This document shows positions 1-11,602 of a stretch of 64,000 bases of DNA, in pieces. Below the pieces are notes generated by a model. That model searched no databases. It saw only the letters and a list, made by a program, of their open reading frames with translations, and was not told the DNA's origin. The stretch is from positions 620,001 to 684,000 of the forward strand of contig JASANH010000913.1 in NCBI GenBank assembly GCA_030248295.1, written 5' to 3'. Numbering within the stretch: the stretch's first letter is position 1; each line of letters begins with the position of its first letter. A program made the position numbers and the translations under genes. Source of the DNA: Mesodorylaimus sp. YZB2_4. Taxonomy: Eukaryota; Nematoda; Enoplea; Dorylaimida; Dorylaimidae.

Positions 1-405
1 TCTTTTCTGATACACTTACAAAAACCAGGGAAAATCCTGTTTTGGTCAGAGAAGTAGTGTTCTCCCAGACTTTGCTTGGAGAGTGTATTTTTTGGCACTG
101 AATCTGTAGCTGTTCCTCGACATTTTCACTCTCTTCAGACACTGAATTCACCCAAAACTCTTATTGATTGTCGGACCGATAATATCGGTTGGTGCCGATA
201 TTCCACGCACAATATGCAAGGTGTTTCTGCGCGCTTTGTGTCTCTATTATATATCAAACGTGCAAGGCCTCTGGCAGGGACCTCACAAAGCCCCAGGGAA
301 AATCTCTGATAGCTGCGAATTGTGATATTTCTCCTGTAGCTAGTCATGCCTTTCTTTAAGAAAATAGAAAAACCCTTATGCTCGCCAATGACTCCCATCA
401 CTTAC
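1..405. other. Left-edge intron sequence, no exon recognised
   Basis: This stretch lies downstream, on the minus strand, of the last visible RHBDD1-like exon. I looked in it for the next rhomboid exon (the Gly-x-x-Leu-Glu loop and the catalytic segments) and found none. The following exons are therefore inferred to lie left of the window. No repeat family seen elsewhere in the window is obvious here. Confidence 0.5.
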
Positions 406-1337
406 CTTCCACAAAAACGATACCATGTTGTAGTACAAGTGCATATCGTCACCGTGCACAACACTTGCAAACAGCAACCGTTTCCATTCCTTCAATTTCC
501 AAACTCGATTGGGCAAAACGCATACGTCGCCTAAAAAGGAAACCAGATAGTGTACTCCTTCACTGCATGCGGTGAAACCGATCAGCTCAGAGAGCCCAAT
601 TCAGACTGGCAACAGCCACATCTATGCTGCAACTGTGGACATAAGGGTCAGGACAGGTTTTCTATCCTGAATTCAGTAGCTGATGCACCAGCTGCCTATC
701 CCCCGTTCTTTGAAGGGCAGCCTATATTCTACAAGCCAGAAAAATCCTTCCACAAAATTCAAATTTAAAAATGGTGGGAAATATGCATATCCTATCCCGC
801 CCTGCCCTGCACTCACAGCGACAGGACAACTTCGACCATCAGATGGTAAGTCGAACACAAGAGCCTGCAACGCAGAGATCAGGCGCGGGAGGTTCTTTCC
901 TGTCAGCCAGCCAATACTACTTCCTCTTCAGACAAAAACAAGAGGATATGGTCCAAGAAGATCACTTTTCTCGTTTCTGTTTGTCTGTCTGGAAACCTAC
1001 TGCCGACGTCACAGAACCGGCGACAGCCGAATCGTACTTGCAAGGGTACCTAAAGGGCTATTATATTACTGGATATTGTTCTCGAATACCACACAAAAAT
1101 AGTCGTCAGATAGTGTAAACCTATTAACTGAGACGAGCCCGACACCTGCCATCAGTCATGCAATTATCACTTACCGATGCTAAACTGATCCAAAGCCGGT
1201 ACAAATCCCAAAAATATGCCAGTTTGAGCCACAATCGTCAACAAGGTAACTGGCGGAATGTTCTCGTAACCCACGGCCAAAATTTGATACAATAACAACA
1301 ACACTCCAAAACTGATCTCACGCCGTTGTCGAGGCAT
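406..1337 (-). CDS. RHBDD1: RHBDD1/RHBDL4-like rhomboid protease, N-terminal part (gene runs off the left edge)
   Basis: Two exons are visible on the minus strand: 1337-1175 (54 codons plus 1 nt, donor GTAAGT) and 530-406 (phase 1 in, 41 codons, donor GTAAGT). Together they read from a Met-Pro-Arg-Gln start through a first hydrophobic segment (about residues 9-22), the family motif NIPPVTL, then DVCVLPNRVWKLKEWKRLL and VHGDDMHLYYNMVSFLWK. This matches vertebrate RHBDD1 over its first cytosolic tail, TM1 and the L1-loop start (human has HHADDWHLYFNM in the same place). RHBDD1 is an ER intramembrane serine protease acting in ER-associated degradation. The catalytic Ser and His exons are not in the window, so activity cannot be judged. 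The start codon lies 317 bp below the NOLC1 stop on the same strand. Confidence 0.82.
531..1174 (-). other. Intron 1 of the RHBDD1-like gene
   Basis: A 644-nt intron with a GTAAGT donor (complement of 1169-1174) and a TTTTTAG acceptor (complement of 531-537). The plus-strand open stretches inside it look like chance reading frames. No mobile element was recognised. Confidence 0.7.
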
Positions 1338-1546
1338 TTTAACCACACGACCAAGGACCGACCGATGTCTGCCCTCCTAAACACTGCCCTTTAACTTTAG
1401 CAGACAACTATGACTGGGCAATACGCGGCAAGCCACGTCAGCCTTAACCACTTACCTCGAAGCGCGCGAAGTTCAAATTAACAGCACCAAGCAAGGGACA
1501 GAGCACAAGCCTGCTACTCATCACACACGCCGTCCTTTCATCAACT

Positions 1547-1552
1547 TTTATT
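1547..1552 (-). terminator. Putative poly(A) signal of NOLC1
   Basis: AATAAA on the minus strand about 100 nt past the NOLC1 stop codon, the expected distance for a short 3' UTR. It lies in the narrow gap before the RHBDD1-like start. Confidence 0.5.
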
Positions 1553-1653
1553 TCCATAGTCGTCATTCCAAAAACAACCAGCCACATCCACAGAAAAGGC
1601 GCGTGCGTCACCCATATTCTCCCGTAATCTATTCATTCTCACTCTCGCTTTTT

Positions 1654-4600
1654 TTAATCACTGAATTTTATCGACTGCACGCTCGTATTTATTTCACCAC
1701 CTCGATAACTTCCTCTTTTCTTTTTAGTTTTCTCATGTCGAAAATTCTTGCCCGTCACGCCCGACAAATCGCGATGAGCCTTTTCTCCCCACGGATCGTG
1801 CTGAAACCAAGAGAGTGCAGTGTAATGGCAAGTATGCTGCCTACAACACTGTGCAGACACACCGACCACATGCCCACCCACCCAGTCACACAACAGGCTC
1901 ATCAGTGTAATGTACATGCCACGCAGTGCTTGGGTGGCCAAACTGTCTTTCCCCTGAATTCCTATTTCACCTGTCAGCCGTGCGTCTCACATGCACCTAG
2001 TTTTCTCCAACAAAGCCTTTGCTGTCATCACTGCCGGGTGACTTTTAATCAGCCTCTTATCTTTATCCTTGCTGATGTCATCCTGTTACTGAGTATCCAT
2101 AGCCATAGCTACATTATCTTTTTACAACCAAAATATCCATAAAAAGATATGCATATTTTGGCGTGTTATAGATATAAAATGGTTGTTTGACGGAAAAAAG
2201 AAACTGGTTTATGTCGAAAAGGTGCTAAGGCGCCATCCGTGGAGGAAGTCAAGACTATCTTAGTGGATGGTTGTCACACGACACATCTGGCTGACTCACT
2301 TTTTGCTTATCTAAGCTCCTATTAAAGCAGCGACAGAAATTTTCAAAAAACAAATAAAATTATGCTATAAAGCTGAATGTAAGTGGAAATTTACCCAGAA
2401 GATAAACCCAGAAGATCTTCAGTTAAAAAATTTTCAAACAAGATAGAACAGAAGATGAGCGACTATTTCTGAGGGCGAGGGAGAATTAGGCGGCGTGGTC
2501 TTGGCAGGTATCATGCACCAGAGCAGCGACCTTAACCCTCCGCATGATCAAAGTTATGTGCAGCATTTCCCGAGTCTAGGACGGCCATGTCGCTTCGATG
2601 CACGGGCAGGATAGGACTTTACTGGTAAGGATGTCCTACTACTCTGACAAGTCTAATTTATAATAATTGATAATTCATTGCTGGAAGTCACCTCCAGTTG
2701 AAACTAGGCTAGAGAACAAATTACCTCATATCGATATCTAAAATCGATATTTCATCGATATCGTTTAGAAGATATGGATATCTATCCATATCCATATTTT
2801 ATTGACATATGGATATCAAAATCATATCCGCATCTCTACTTTTGCCATATCATATCAACAGTACATACTGTCGCCTGCGTAAAAACACCCATCCATCCAC
2901 ACCAGCATTTTCCCTACCCTTCTAGGGATCCCCTGCCACTGTCGTGCCACCACCCCAACAGCCCCAGTCATTGCCTTACCTTTGTATGGAACGAATTATC
3001 ACGTAATGGTGACGGTAACTGATTCTTATCGATGGTCACCCTCCGAAATCGTTCTTGGCTTCTCTCAGTCGACGAAACATCTCCACTTCCATTTATCATC
3101 CCAGCACCAGTTCCATTCGGTGTCTTGAACACTGCAGCCGGCGACTTTGCTGGAGTAGGTTTGTCCGCATTGGCATCCTCGTCATCACTGTCGCTACTGC
3201 CTGAACTTGATTTGACCTTCTTCGAAACAGAGTTCGATGACGACTGAGGTTTAGTCGCAGTTTTAACTTGGCCTTTCTTTAATTGTCCAGCGTCCTCGTC
3301 ATTATCGCTCTCGCTGCTCGAGCTAGCCGCCGCCTTCTTTCCCACAGCACTCGTCGCCTGTTGCGGTTTCATCGCTGGTCCCTTCTTTGACGCCGGTTCA
3401 TCGTCGTCGCTGTCGCTAGTGCTCGAGCTTGATTCAGCATTTTTACGATTAGCCATCGACTGTAACTGCTTCGGAACAGCAGCCGCTGGTTTTGCTGGAA
3501 CTTTCTTCGATGGTGGAGCATCGCTGTCACTGTCGCTAGTGCTCGAACTGGACGCAGGTTTCTTGGCGACTGCAGCCGTTGATTTCATTGGTTTCGCTGG
3601 AACTTTCTTCGATTTCGCAGCATCGTCGCTGTCACTTTCGCTGCTACTGGAACTGGATTTGGTCTTCTTGGAAGCTAAAGTCGTCGATTGTTGCGCTTTG
3701 GGTGTTATAGCCGCTGGTTTCGACGGTGCACCCTCATCGCTATCGCTGTCGCTGCTTGAACTGGATTTGTTCTTCTTAGCGAAAGCAGGCGTTGATTGAG
3801 GAGTTTTAGCTACTGGTTTTGCTGGAGCCTTTTTAGTCGCCGCATCGTCTTCACTGTCGCTCGAACTGGATTTCGTCTTTTTTGCGACTGCAGGTGTTCC
3901 CTGTGATGGCTTCACTAGCGCTTTCTTCGCTGTTGGCACCGCGTCGTCGCTATCACTGTCGTCGCTACTCGAACTCGATTTTGCCTTCTTCGAAACTGCA
4001 GCCTTCGGCTGTTGACGCTTCACGGCGACCATTTTCGATTTTGGAGTTTTATCTTCGCTATCGCTGTCATCACTGCTGCTCGAACTTGACTTCGCCTTCT
4101 TGGAAGCAGCAGCAGAAGCTGATGTCGGAGCCTTGACAGGTTGTTTCGCTGAGCCTTTCTTCGACGCTGGGACATCGTCATCGCTATCGCTGTCGGAACT
4201 GCTCGAGCTCGACTTCGCCTTCTTCGCTGCCGCAGCTTTCGGCTGTGGTTGCTTCAGTGTAACAGCTGGCTTCGCCGGAGTATCGTCATCGCTATCGCTG
4301 CTGCTTGAACTGGATTCCTTCTTCTTCGCGACAGCACCATTTGTGATCGGAGCCTTAGGTTGTGGTTTTGCTGGAGCTTTCTTTGTCGCTGCAACATCAT
4401 CCTCACTGTCGCTGTCGCTCGAACTTGATTTAGCCTTTTTTGCGATTGCAGGCGTTCCCTGTGATGGCTTCGCCGCAGCGGCTGGCTTGACTGGCGGTTT
4501 CTTTGATTTTGGCGGATCGTCGTCGCTTTCACTGTCGCTGCTATCCGAACTCGATTTCGCCTTCTTCGCAGCTGCAGCCTTCGGCTGTTGAGGTTTCGCT

Positions 4601-5764
4601 GCGTCGATCGCTGGTTTTCCTGGTCCATTCTTCAATTTAGGAGCCTCATCCTCACTATCGCTATCAGAACTACTTGAAGTTGATTTGGCCTTCTTCGTCA
4701 CTGCAGCTTTCGACTGTGGTTGCTTCGGTCCAGCCGCTGGTTTTGCTGGAGCCTCGTCACCGCTGTCGTCGCTACTCGAACTTGATTTGTTTTTCTTCGC
4801 GCCCGCAGCCGTTGATATCGAAGCCTTGACCTGCGGTTTTGCCATACCTTTCTTTGCCGGCGGCCCATCGTCATCGCTGTCGCTATCAGAATCGCTGGAA
4901 CTCGATCTTGTCTTCTTCAACGCTGCAGAAGTCGGCTGTGGACGTTTCACAGGAGAGGCCGCTGCTTTCGCCAAAGCGGGTTTCGATTTCGCAGCACCGT
5001 CATCGCTATCGCTTTCATCGCTGCTCGAGCTCGATTTCGCCTTCTTCGCCACTGCAACAGGCTTCGTCTGCACTTGTTTCGGTGCAGCAGCGGTTGGCTT
5101 TGTCGGACCATCATCGTCGCTCTCACTTTCGCTGCTGGAAGTTGATTTCTTCTGCGCAACAGCGGCTGTTGACTGCATCGGCTTAACTACTGGCGCCTTT
5201 TTTGTTGCTGGAACTTCATCATCGTCGCTATCGCTTGTGCTTGTACTCGAGTCAGCCCTCTTCGCGACTGCGACCGCCGAGTTTGCAGGCTTGGATACGG
5301 CCGCGGTCGATTTTGGCTGACTGGTTTTTGATTTCGAAACATCCTCGTCGCTGTCACTTTCACTACTTGAACTCGAATCCGACTTGTTTGTCTTGGCTTT
5401 TTTCAACGCTGGTCCACCATTGACTTGTCTGCTGTCTCTTCTTTTACGACTGAAAAAGACATTAGCTACTACCAAAAAATTTAAAAAATGCACCTTGGTT
5501 CCATCTCGTCTGAACTTGGCAAAAATTCGTTTACTCACCCAACATGTACTTGTACAATATCCTCAAGCCTCTCCTTTAGCGAATTGCCGGCCTAAATATC
5601 CAGAAAATCGTCATAAAATTCGCGATTTCCAAAAGATAACTCAAATAACTTTTCCTTACCTGCACAACATTCTTCTTCGCCTTATATAAGCTTGTGGCGA
5701 CATCTTCCGAAAAATTGTCTTTCAAAAATTTATAAACATAGACGTGAGGATCGTCGACTTCCAT
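1654..5764 (-). CDS. NOLC1: Nucleolar phosphoprotein Nopp140 / NOLC1
   Basis: Four exons join in phase: 5764-5660, 5591-5539, 5449-2980 and 1800-1654, giving 924 aa. The first exon carries a LisH-like motif ([20 protein letters not shown]) like that of Nopp140. The giant third exon holds about 20 alternating basic (Lys/Pro/Ala) and acidic-serine blocks that would be CK2 targets. It ends with FRRVTIDK and RDNSFHTK, and the last exon supplies the diagnostic SRP40 C-terminal block [16 protein letters not shown] followed by SIKF. Nopp140 is a nucleolar/Cajal-body chaperone of H/ACA and C/D snoRNPs and binds RNA polymerase I. The human protein has ten repeats and is about 700 aa, so this one is expanded. 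The Met at 5764 fits the LisH position; an in-frame Met at 5809 is an alternative. A TTTTAG acceptor-like site lies just upstream of the start. Confidence 0.95.
2728..2835. repeat. AT-rich palindromic repeat in NOLC1 intron 3
   Basis: The stretch consists of reiterated ATCGATAT and ATATGGATAT words, with several overlapping perfect palindromes. It lies inside the 1.2-kb last intron of NOLC1. Nothing else is recognised in that intron. Confidence 0.6.
3180..5400 (-). repeat. Tandem acidic-serine/basic coding repeats of NOLC1
   Basis: About 20 degenerate protein repeats of 34-45 residues alternate Lys-Lys-x-Lys-Ser(4-6)-Asp-Ser-Asp-Ser-Asp-Asp blocks with Pro/Ala/Lys linkers. On the plus strand this shows as recurring TCGTCATCGCTATCGCTGTCG-type runs. 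The repeats are diverged from one another at third positions and in linker length, so this is an old coding expansion and not a fresh satellite. Confidence 0.9.
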
Positions 5765-6154
5765 CCTTACGAGTCGCGATCTTTGACTAAAATTATGTAT
5801 TCGGTCCACGAAGAGATACTGAAACCTACAGGAAAATTTTTAATTCTCCACCTGAACCTTCTTGACGATTAAACTTCGAAACAGTTTAAAGAAATCCAAT
5901 CTCCTTCAGAATAGCAGCAAGATTGTTTCACAACAAAACACTTTCTCATCGAAAAAAACAAATCACGAAAAGAAAGAACGAAAAAACTGGACGCGCACAC
6001 CAGCGGCTGGGTAAAATATAGTTTCAGGTTTAATAACGGGTACAGTATGATAACGTTAACCGAACAAATTTTAACACTGCTGACAAGTCACGACAGACTA
6101 TACACTTCAAATATCCCAAGAGATTTAAATAAATATAATCATCCAATACCGCAT

Positions 6155-9100
6155 CTAAGCTAACAACTGACGCACTTGATCAACTGTCTTATTCACCACA
6201 GCCTTGGGATTTTCATAAGCATTCTTCTCATTTATCACTTTCTCATAGACGACAGCATACGCTCCACAAATTGCATCCATTGTGCGCTTATACACTGTCT
6301 CCCTGAAAGACAAATCAGTGAGAAAAAGTTGATTCCCCTGATCAAAGGCGAATACTTTGTTTTTGGCGACGTCAAGGCCCCGCATTGCGGCAGCTTATAA
6401 CTATCTGGACTGGCCAAGAACAAGTCGAATTTGTCCTGAAATTAAAGACCCGTGTCAACAGTTTGCTTGTAGACAAAGTGAAAACTGATCTTTTATAATC
6501 GTCAAGCTCATCTGAAACTATATTTTATACATCTGGGCAAGAATGTGGCATTCCATAGCCGTGAATACGTGTGCTCTATAAATCTGCTGAAGGAAATTTG
6601 TACTCGACAAAAAAGACAACAAAAAGAAGACTGGAAACACTCAAAGGTACAGTGCGACTGCTCTAGTCAATAACAGTATTCATTCCCAACAAACATTGGC
6701 CAGTTGCCAGGCCTGTCAGACCAGGAGTTCGTGAATATGTGCAGCCCTTCACAGCCCGGCAACACTAACAACAATTTGGCAAGGGAAGCCAAGCTGAGGA
6801 CTGGCATGCAAGGATGCACGACAGAGATGGTACTTACAGCAGAATTCTTTACACTGGCAGCGTCCACGCCAGGCAGACTCGACATCGGTCCCTAAAGCAG
6901 TCCAAGAGATCAATCAGGCCGAGACAGTTCATGCATCTTACTCACCTGATTCGGCTGATGTGCCATGGCCGTGTTGTACAGTTTCATCATGCCAATCCGA
7001 TGCAGCATGTACGCAGCCTGCTCACTGACCAGCACATCGATGTGCACATCCATCTGCAAAAAAAGATGTGCAACCATTAAAAACATGCCTGTCCCAACAC
7101 AGCCACCCAAACCATACTGCCCAATGGCACAGCTCAACTGGTAATCCCAGAGCGGGTTCGAATCCCGCTGATGGGTTTTCTTTCTGATGCTGGACGTGGC
7201 ACCCATATGAGTTGACCTATGGCGCCCGCAAAGGCACCCTTCACCCATTGCTCACCCAACAAACCTCACCTGCGCCTGCAGCATCTCCAATCTTTGATCT
7301 GTATATTGATACAAGGCCAAAATCGAATAGACGGAATGAAGGCAATTCACCAAATACACAGCAACACTGATGGCGTCTAGGTGAGTAGACGACAACAGCA
7401 AGGCATCCAAAAGTGGGTCGACACAAGCAGCGAAGATCTAAAACAAACAACCAGTCACCACACAAACGCGCAGAGAACCATATGTGGGCATGTAGGGGAC
7501 CAAGCTTCTGGCTATGTTCGATCCCCCCCCCCCCCGAAAACAACAGTCAAAGGAAACGAGTGATTATCGCCAGCACAAGACCTTATCCACAACTTATATT
7601 GAAAAGATGTATGCTCATTTCCAACTGCAACGCAAAACTCTTGCCCGCCAAAATTTTAATTTAAAAACTGGCGGGAAATTTCGCAAAATCTTCAATTCGA
7701 ACCCATAAATTCACGAAGCCTCTCCTTCTGTGCGTGCCTTACTGTGACAGCATGACTATGGATCGACCACTCACCTTTCCATAGTTCTCCTTCTTATTCT
7801 CCACAGGAACCAAGGTCGAGTCGTGCGATTCCAGAACGTCGCGCAGTAACAACAGAACTTGATGCACTCCGTTTACAGGCAGCAAGTCTGGACCTGGTGC
7901 CTCCAACTGAAACAAAACATTCCATCAGCCGACATAAAGCAAGACTACACTCACAAGCCATGTCCCTGCTAGTGGCTTGTTAAACCTTAACTTACGCACT
8001 TGCCCAAGCCAACATCGGGGCCCAGGCAGACAAGGTTTCCAGGGAAGTCGCCCCCCAAGTGCCCTCTTCACAGCAGAAACTTCCTTTTCTACGATTGCCA
8101 CCATGCCAAGGTGGCTTGGGGTGGCCAAAGCTAACTCCTGCTTCGGTCCTGATTCCAAATCTTATTCTAGACTTCTCCCATCAAGACCAGCATTTTGACC
8201 GAGATTCTAGATCTCCTGTTCCTTAAACATTCGCCCACATTTTTCATCTCCATTGAGAAATTTTAATCATCAGTATCGCCCGGAAATGTCCTGAGATATG
8301 ACCATAAATCTCATTCCGATCCCGCCCTACGCTCACGCCACGCGCACCCTTCAGTCAGCCACGTACTTTCTCCAACAACCGACCTATTTTGGAATTTAAT
8401 GAGCTGTAGAACATGCTCGTCAGCAATTCCCTCAATTCATTTACGCCATACAAAAATGGCGAATTCTCCACCACATTCGGCCTAAAAGAAGACCGGGTTA
8501 ACAACGGAACAACCCTTGTCCCCCAAAAGCTACTGACGCAATCTTCTCAAAATAGAACGTGAACAAATTTGATAACTTGTACAAAACCACAGGCCCGTGT
8601 TCTCCACCGAGTACTTGCTCCACACGAATCTAAAACAATAAAAATTACAATTTTCCAAAAGAAACCACAAAATGTTCAACTCGCCTTGAATGGTCGACAC
8701 AGCCCTTCGGTCGTTTGCGACAGCAAAACCGGCATATTTTCTTTACAAACTGAAGAAACCAGAATATTTGTACAGATATGGACACGGTCCCCAGCCAAGC
8801 AATGGCGACGACCAGAGAAGAGATTGGGAGAATTTTAGTTTTGGCGCGAAATTTGAACTTTTCCTAAACTGGCATATCTTGAATTTAGAAGAGTAAAATG
8901 CACCTAAAAATTTTAAAATTACATTCCAGTTTCTAATGCAACTTGCCTTAATCAAGATTTTATGCAAACCGGAATTTGTCTCGCAAAAATTTGAATTTCG
9001 CGCTAAAGTTTATTCCCTAACTTCCGCTGACTTGAGTCAAATTTGGCAAAGAACAGTACCTTCTTCCGAGCACATTCGTAACAAATTCGTGGTCAGTTCC

Positions 9101-11602
9101 TTCTCGGAAGCGAACGCTTGATGAACCCAGGCCAGCATATCGCCGATATATCGCAACGGATCGTGCGACAACAACTCGATCGGTTTCGGCACACCACCCG
9201 GCCCGCCCTTAGTTAACGCGTCTATGAACGCTTTGACAATATGCGAACGACGAGCAATGCAGAATTCGTCGAACGAGTATCTAAAACAGAGGAAATGGCG
9301 GTCAAATAATCACTTTGCATATTAAGATACAGTCCCTGGGATCCGACCGCATTGGAAGAAGCTATCAAAATGTGTCCAATCCATATTTTAATGAGACGAA
9401 CTTATGCGGTGAATGTTGGCTTTGGTGTATCCTTATATAGACGTTTAGCATGTGTTAGTGAAGTGAGTGTAGCTGAGGCCACAGGAGCGGGCAGTGTTTC
9501 AGTGATCGGGTCTCTCGAGGACGGTCGAGGGTGGGCACTGGCACGCCAACCAGTCAGGTTGATGTTTCATCAGTCTGATTAATAGAAGTCGGAAACTGCT
9601 CCTCTGATCATGAGTTTCATGTGGACTGCGTAATCTCTGACGCAGGATGACACCATGCCGGAGGTGGTGGTAGCGTGTTGTGCACAAAAGTGCTTCAAGG
9701 AACCGTGGGCCGTGAGTCAATCTTAAAGCCCGTGGTCGTAGACAAGGGTTGACTGAGATCGTGGGTGCCACCCTTTACAGCCTGCTTATCGCCCACGGTG
9801 TTTCCTGCATTCTCGTACTCCCATAGGCACTTATTTTCCACCTCGGCGGTCATCTGCGGTCATCAATAGCCAAAGAAAGATGCAAAATTTGTTGACATAT
9901 CGATGATGATTCATGCATGATCTGATACCAGTGTAACCAGCATCCCTGGCGGTCGGGAGTAATCGATACGCTCCCATGGTTGGGAGACGTCGACCTCTCT
10001 GGTTGATGTTTCAGGGCAGGTATAGTCGCGAGACTTGCCTTCCTCCAGTTGGAGTTTCTTGCCTACAGACTTCGGTCTCGACCATCTCCCCGCCGGGGTG
10101 CGCTGGTTACATCATGACCACACAGACAGTCCTACAACCTATGACTGGAGTAAGGCAAGTTTCTTACGACCACATTTGCGATTGAAACATCAACCAAAGT
10201 AGTTATATCCCAGCCAACCCGCTATCTGTAGGCTGCAGTCCCCACACAACCCAGGCCCCCATGGCCACCAGCTTACTTCAACAAAACAGGTCTATCTTGC
10301 AATGCCTTGATCGCCTCGCATAGCAAAGGATTGATCTCTACGGCATCGATGTTCAAAAGACGGAATTCACCTAAAATTGTACAAAAAATAATGCAGACTG
10401 CGAGAATCTAGAACCAAAAAACTCACGTTGAACCCAGCGATATAGCAATTCGTAAGCATTTTCTTGGTAAGTGGCCATCGTGTTCATAATTTCCAATCTG
10501 AAATAAAAGAGTTGTAGAGGATGGCGCAGCACGATGGAATAAGACTTACCCAGCCGCGTGTTGACCACTTAACAGGAGATCTTTGCAGCTGCTGTGGATT
10601 TCTTTCGTCCGAGACAAAGCGCCAAAAAAATCCTGCAAAAAATTGGTTCTTTAGTATCCCCCGACAGCATGCAGCCACTGTTTCGCCCCGCATGCACCAC
10701 AGCGCACCACCTAATTCCCCGCCCCCCCCCCCCCACAATCGTACCTTGCTGATCGCCCCATCAACAGTTCCTTTCAAAGCCTTCACTTCATTCGGTTGTA
10801 ACTGAAATTGAGCCAAAAATGCTTGCGCAATTTCCGCACGTTTCTCCACCAGTTTGCTAAAAATACAAAAGCTTCCCTATTTGAGGAAGACCAGTTCAAA
10901 AATCCTCACCTTTCGGCTTGCAATTTCGTCGTTTGGTTCAATAAATCGCGCGTTTGACTTTTTGTGGCCTTAAATTTAAAAACACATTGATTGACTAAAC
11001 ATAAGTATCGATTTTTTCACCAATCAAAATTGAGAAATCGAGTTTTAGAACCTCAACGAAAGCGGTAGTTTGGTTTGAAATAGTACATAAAAATTCTTGC
11101 CTGCAGTCGGTCATTCATTTCCGTACACCATCGACTCATCGACGAGACGTTGGCTGCCACATTATCAAGTTCCTAAATCGGAAAACCGACATTTGGAATT
11201 GATACCATGCAACTTCAAAAAAACCGAACGTAAATTTTTGAACAATTAGTCAGTCAAGGCGCTATAAAACCTAAATTTCTCAAGAAGTTCAAAAATGCGA
11301 CTTATAAGCTTACCTCTTTGACTTTTCGAAAATTCTCTAAAAATTCGCGATTGATATCCAAACTTCGACGTTCAATATCGCGGCGAAGATTACGACGGTT
11401 TTTTAGTGTATTATCAGTGAACAAGGCTGATGTGGTTTGAAGGGCGTCAAGCATATCCTGAAAAATATTCGGATTTCTAAAGTTCTTCTTTAAATTATTT
11501 CATACGATCCAAATTTACCTTATCAGTCTCGATCTTGCTCTCTAAAATTTTAGAAATCTTTTTAGAGATTGGATTTGAAGTAGTCGAATCTAAATTCGCC
11601 AT
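6155..11602 (-). CDS. COG6: Conserved oligomeric Golgi complex subunit 6
   Basis: Eighteen exons join in phase to 633 aa: 11602-11519, 11457-11314, 11172-11101, 10968-10910, 10856-10745, 10632-10550, 10497-10427, 10370-10277, 9280-9060, 8749-8685, 8629-8538, 8481-8367, 7906-7775, 7437-7270, 7053-6946, 6891-6838, 6435-6356, 6302-6155. Human COG6 is 657 aa. Landmarks along the chain match it: [12 protein letters not shown] near the start, [42 protein letters not shown], then [24 protein letters not shown], and the C-terminal [23 protein letters not shown]6 is part of the lobe-B half of the COG tether, which returns Golgi glycosyltransferases by retrograde vesicles. Two introns begin with GC instead of GT (after 11101 and after 8685). 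The gene ends 391 bp before the NOLC1 start on the same strand. Confidence 0.95.
7121..7175 (+). repeat. tRNA-like relic with a perfect B box
   Basis: Within a COG6 intron, the T-arm-like GGGTTCGAATCCCGC (7154-7168) follows a D-arm-like CAGCTCAACTGGTA. The anticodon arm is deleted, so it cannot be a working tRNA. It is best read as a truncated tRNA pseudogene or the head of a SINE. Confidence 0.45.
7523..7535. repeat. C13 homopolymer tract (COG6 intron)
   Basis: One of ten long G/C homopolymer runs in this window; another C13 run is at 10722-10734 in a different COG6 intron. Confidence 0.9.
9281..10276 (-). other. COG6 intron 8, about 1 kb, holding a foldback repeat
   Basis: This is the longest COG6 intron. 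Apart from the family-A foldback element at 9978-10219 and a related fragment near 9540-9610 (it shares GGTTGATGTTTCA), nothing coding is recognised. Confidence 0.8.
9978..10219. mobile_element. Foldback/MITE-like element, family A
   Basis: The left arm begins GGTTGGGAGACGTCGACC and continues into GGTTGATGTTTCAG and an ACTTGCCTT...CTCCAG block. The right arm is its imperfect reverse complement (10146-10219, ending CAGCCAACC). The arms are about 70 bp. Pieces of the same family recur near 17720, 33690, 42905-43065, 45285-45400 and 50905-51125. There is no ORF, so it is non-autonomous. Confidence 0.65.

Noticed and set aside
3419..5320. Long plus-strand open frames opposite NOLC1 (Leu/Phe/Ala-rich, looking like membrane proteins)
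   Set aside because: They are antisense shadows of the Ser/Asp/Lys repeats; the minus-strand frame has splice sites and a conserved C-terminal domain.
7121..7175. Functional tRNA gene
   Set aside because: The T arm is perfect but the anticodon arm is missing and the acceptor stem does not pair.
8482..8533. COG6 intron 11 using donor TCA|GTAGCT
   Set aside because: It would shift the frame; GC|GTCAGT four bases earlier keeps phase and fits the alignment.
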